In this document: piece after piece, positions 62,101 to 64,000 of the stretch | How the letters are laid out: every line of letters starts with the position of its first letter | Position numbering within the stretch: the stretch's first letter is position 1 | Assembly (NCBI RefSeq): GCF_030409055.1 | Contig: NZ_CP116619.1 | Coordinates: 467,628-531,627 of the forward strand | Length of the DNA: 64,000 nucleotides | Direction of reading: 5' to 3' | Source: Trichocoleus desertorum NBK24 | Lineage (GTDB): Bacteria; Cyanobacteriota; Cyanobacteriia; FACHB-46 | Translations under genes and position numbers: made by a program | The notes under the pieces: generated by a model | Databases searched by the model: none | Told to the model about the DNA's origin: nothing | Seen by the model: only the letters and a program-made list of their open reading frames with translations

Positions 62101-63983
62101 CCCGAGATGGCAATTACAGTATCAAGAGAGCGATCGACACAGATGCCAACGAGGGTTTCTGACCCTACTCCTACTTGCTGTAAATAGTGTGCGAGTTGAT
62201 TGGCTCGTTGATCCAATTCTTGATAGGTTAGTTGCTGAGCAGCAAACACAGGCGCATCCGTGAGAGATACGGAAATTGCGTTCCAAGAGGGTGCGGCAAC
62301 CGCGATCGCATCAGGTGTTTTTTCAGCTTGGGCAGCAAATAGGTGATGAATACAAACATCCTTGTTGTACTCCACCTGAGTTTGATTCCACTCGACTAGT
62401 AGTTGATGCTGTTCAGCAGCATTGAGGATGGGCAGATAGGCAAGTCGTTGGTCTGGATTGGCAACAATTCCCTCTAGCAGCGTTTGAAAATGCCCAATCA
62501 TTCGCGTGATGGTAGTTGGCTCAAACAGCTCGGTACTGTATGCCACAAAGCCACTCAACCCCTCCCTTGGGGTATCCCAGAGACCACTCAGCCCTTCCGC
62601 TTGCTCCCATATATGGAACTCCAGATCAAACCGAGCAGTGCCAACATCCAGTTTCCAAGGAGATAGCGTCAAGCCAGGGAGGTCTAGCGGTGCCATCGGT
62701 GCATTCTGGAGGGCAAAGGCGACCTGAAACAATGGATTGCGGCTCAAGTCTCGCTCTGGATGTAGTTCTTCAACCAGCTTTTCAAACGGCACATCTTGAT
62801 GGGCGTAGGCGGCTAATGCAACCTCCCGCGATCGCTCCAGCAACTCCCGAAACGTCGGATTACCAGAGAGATCGGTTCGTAATACTAAGCTATTGACGAA
62901 AAAACCAATCAATCCCTCGATCTCACTACGGTTACGGTTGGCAATCGGAGAACCTACGGCAACATCAGTCTGCCCTGTGTAGCGGAAAAGTAGAGTTTGG
63001 AACGCAGCCAAAAGTGTCATGAAGAGGGTCGTTCCCGCCTCTTGGCTCAGTTCTTCTAAGGCTTGAGTGAGTTGGGGGGATAGCGATAAGGGAGCGATCG
63101 CACCTTTATAACTTTGGGTGGTTGGGCGAGGATGGTCGGTTGGGAGATTCAGCGCTGGCAGATTTTGTAGCTGCTGCCGCCAGTAAGATAGTTGCGACTC
63201 CAGCAGCTCTCCCTGTAGACACTGCCGCTGCCAGTGAGCAAAATCTGCATACTGAATTGGCAGCTCTGGTAAAGGAGAAGGCTTCTCCTCCGCAAAAGCT
63301 GTATAGAGCGCTCCTAGCTCTCGCATCAGCACCCCCAGCGACCAGCCATCCGAAATAATGTGATGCAGATTGAGCAGTAGTAGATATTCTGTCGCCTCTA
63401 GCTGCAATAACTTCACGCGCAGCAACGGACTAACCGTGAGATCAAAGGGAGAATGTGCTTCTGCTGTGGCGATTTGCCGAACGGTCACCTCTTGCGCCGA
63501 GGGCTCAAGCGCTTGCAGATCGTTGACTGGAATAGACAGCGGCAAAGTAGGCGAGATGATCTGTGTCGGTTGACCATCTACTTTAACAAAGCGAGTTCGG
63601 AGCGTTTCATGCCGTTGCACCACTGCCGCAAAAGCTTGTTCCAGCGCCCTTAGATGCAAATGCCCACTCAGTCGCACGGCTGAAGGCATGTTGTAGAAAG
63701 GATTTTCTGGCACCAGTTGATCGAGAAACCACAATCGCTGTTGGGCAAAGGAGAGCGGTAGTGGTTGAATGCGGGAAACTGGCTTTAGTTCAGGTGCAGT
63801 TTGATAGGCAGAGGCATGAGCTTGATTTAACCAGTGCAGCAACTCTGGCTTGCGTTGAGCGATCGCGGTTCGCAATTCGGGGGTCAAGACTCCTTCCGGG
63901 GCACTACAGCGTAGATTGGCTCCCTCTAACCACACCTGAATATCTAATTGCCGCAGATAAGCTAAAAACTCAGCCGTTGTCAA
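59166..63983 (-). CDS. Non-ribosomal peptide synthetase, N-methylating module (TubC-C-A-NMT-T)
   Basis: A 1605-residue NRPS. A TubC-type docking domain (residues 1-55, TAEFLAYLRQLDIQVWLEGANLR) is followed by a condensation domain (about 70-510, active HHIISDG about 206). Adenylation domain (about 540-1480) contains YTSGSTGIPKG (about 724) and TPSGKIDR (about 1473), with an N-methyltransferase inserted between its last core motifs (VLEIGCGTGLLLF about 1095, then VVQYFPSVDYLLQVLEG). Thiolation with GGHSLLA (about 1530). The pocket code by eye is D-A-F-I-I-G-A-I-W-K, suggesting a hydrophobic residue that is N-methylated. The TTG start is fixed by AGGAGG at 63991-63996. The docking and condensation domains imply an upstream partner beyond the window. 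Confidence 0.93.
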   Translation of the reverse strand: MTTAEFLAYLRQLDIQVWLEGANLRCSAPEGVLTPELRTAIAQRKPELLHWLNQAHASAYQTAPELKPVSRIQPLPLSFAQQRLWFLDQLVPENPFYNMPSAVRLSGHLHLRALEQAFAAVVQRHETLRTRFVKVDGQPTQIISPTLPLSIPVNDLQALEPSAQEVTVRQIATAEAHSPFDLTVSPLLRVKLLQLEATEYLLLLNLHHIISDGWSLGVLMRELGALYTAFAEEKPSPLPELPIQYADFAHWQRQCLQGELLESQLSYWRQQLQNLPALNLPTDHPRPTTQSYKGAIAPLSLSPQLTQALEELSQEAGTTLFMTLLAAFQTLLFRYTGQTDVAVGSPIANRNRSEIEGLIGFFVNSLVLRTDLSGNPTFRELLERSREVALAAYAHQDVPFEKLVEELHPERDLSRNPLFQVAFALQNAPMAPLDLPGLTLSPWKLDVGTARFDLEFHIWEQAEGLSGLWDTPREGLSGFVAYSTELFEPTTITRMIGHFQTLLEGIVANPDQRLAYLPILNAAEQHQLLVEWNQTQVEYNKDVCIHHLFAAQAEKTPDAIAVAAPSWNAISVSLTDAPVFAAQQLTYQELDQRANQLAHYLQQVGVGSETLVGICVDRSLDTVIAISGVWKAGGAYVPLDPEYPRDRLQFMLQDAQVSVLLTQRSHVELFDISPFSLQKGGDQPISREDQTLQVICLDRDQELIAQQKQSAPTSAVTADQLAYVIYTSGSTGIPKGVMVEHRGLCNVVAAQQHLNLPLGSRVLQFSAWSFDASIFEMLMALGAGGMLYIVPQSARLPGIELVQFLQTQNIAAAILPPAVLALLPESDLPMLQTVISGGEACSGGIVSKWARGRRFFNAYGPTETTIWATVAELTHKADSLEKPHIGRPVANTQTYVLDTYQQPVPIGVVGELYIGGDGVARGYLNRPELTAERFISLPLLSPNPSPLTPLYKTGDLARYRPDGTLEFIGRADEQVKVRGFRMELGEIEAVLQQHPLVNGAIATVHELAGDQRLTAYISLHHHEGEVAIAQQLQQEQVEHWQTLYEQTYAQPSNSVDPTFNIVGWNSSYTGQPIPVEQMREWVDRRVEQILTLKPQRVLEIGCGTGLLLFQLAPHCLEYWGTDFSQASLKAIRQQLNQQPLPPIKLLQRSANDFRDIEPDRFDLIVLNSVVQYFPSVDYLLQVLEGALQVLAPGGSLFVGDVRNLALLSTFHASVQMYQASPALERSQLQQRVQRAMFEEPELVIDPAFFQALRSHFPQIEEVQIQLTRGQADNEMTQFRYNVVLHKSNETQEVQDTQPFISTGSDDFEWNWTNEPTVAMIRQHLIAAQPERLAIKGVPNARVVTAVTTAAWLAEAESPKTVGHMRTALDQLAESGIDPEAWWGLEQDLPYHVKVSWSAVGSDRYDVCLQHKDFKPQRQRLRSEAIAPARPWSTYANQPLQRQLARRLVPQLRNYLEQKLPDYMVPAAFVVLETLPLTPSGKIDRRALPVPVPVESTQGYVAPRSPMEAKLVSIWSELLGVKRVGLHDNFFELGGHSLLATQLTSRIRDAFAVELPLRHLFESPTIAQLAQQIDSLQVSQPQSSIPAIVPLSRDAYRRSRSSLNQN

Positions 63984-63990
63984 AACTCCA

Positions 63991-63996
63991 CCTCCT
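63991..63996 (-). promoter_or_regulatory. Strong Shine-Dalgarno deciding the TTG start of the NRPS gene
   Basis: The complement reads AGGAGG, 7 nt before the TTG at 63983, so the unusual start codon is well supported. It also shows the gene begins inside the window. Confidence 0.8.
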
Positions 63997-64000
63997 CACG

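Noticed and set aside
1-64000. Very frequent GCGATCGC and related octamers across the window
   Set aside because: This is the known HIP1 repeat of cyanobacterial genomes, not a local system.

Overview
This window comes from a cyanobacterial chromosome. It carries a PsaK photosystem I subunit, a high-light-inducible chlorophyll-binding protein, an orange-carotenoid-protein N-domain homologue, a cyanobacterial-type glycogen synthase and several cyanobacterial DUF families. The GCGATCGC (HIP1) octamer recurs throughout. The number of multi-sensor histidine kinases, the NRPS genes and the abundant insertion sequences suggest a large-genome filamentous form (Leptolyngbya-like is a guess).

Region 1 (1-7750) is a nitrogen-starvation Nit1-type cluster: Sll0783/MSMEG_0572 protein, nitrilase, an extra NTF2-like protein, radical SAM enzyme, GNAT, AIR-synthase-like protein, glycosyltransferase and MSMEG_0570-type protein. 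A textbook NtcA-activated promoter precedes it. Its glycosyltransferase is split by an ISKra4-family element with an exact 9-bp target duplication. Region 2 (7751-15650) has an IS630 element abutting a CHASE-domain histidine kinase, then small conserved genes, a Nif3-like protein, an alpha/beta hydrolase, a DUF2949 protein and an Hlip.

Region 3 (15857-18518) is an IS630 element whose transposase is itself interrupted by a second ISKra4-type element (9-bp duplication). It sits directly against the arsenosugar biosynthesis genes (18537-22116): a fused double glycosyltransferase, ArsM and ArsS. Region 4 (22198-31712) holds a SpoIID-like protein, a ferritin-like protein, a stress-type SDR, a TTC38-like TPR protein, a PhnD-like binding protein, the carotenoid-binding N-domain protein divergent from psaK, an FMN reductase and a peroxiredoxin-glutaredoxin fusion. 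Several clear hairpin terminators lie here.

Region 5 (31958-54939) is rich in signalling: two NarL-type regulators, a receiver-only protein and four histidine kinases, including a paralogous pair with one degenerate member and another pair sharing GAF-HisKA-HATPase. Among them are a DUF3370 protein, a DUF1295 methyltransferase-like membrane protein, TrhO, GlgA, a GalU-type uridylyltransferase, S21, a HAD phosphatase, a universal stress protein, an S41 protease and membrane proteins. Region 6 (55155-63983, minus strand) is the 3' end of an NRPS operon: a TubC-C-A(N-methyltransferase)-T module followed by a terminal C-A-T-TE module. Upstream modules should lie beyond the right edge.

No tRNA, rRNA or CRISPR array was recognised. 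The least-described items are the NtcA-driven Nit1 cluster with an additional DUF1348 member and an IS-broken glycosyltransferase, the divergent carotenoid-protein N-domain next to psaK, the degenerate kinase, and the orphan N-methylating NRPS terminus.
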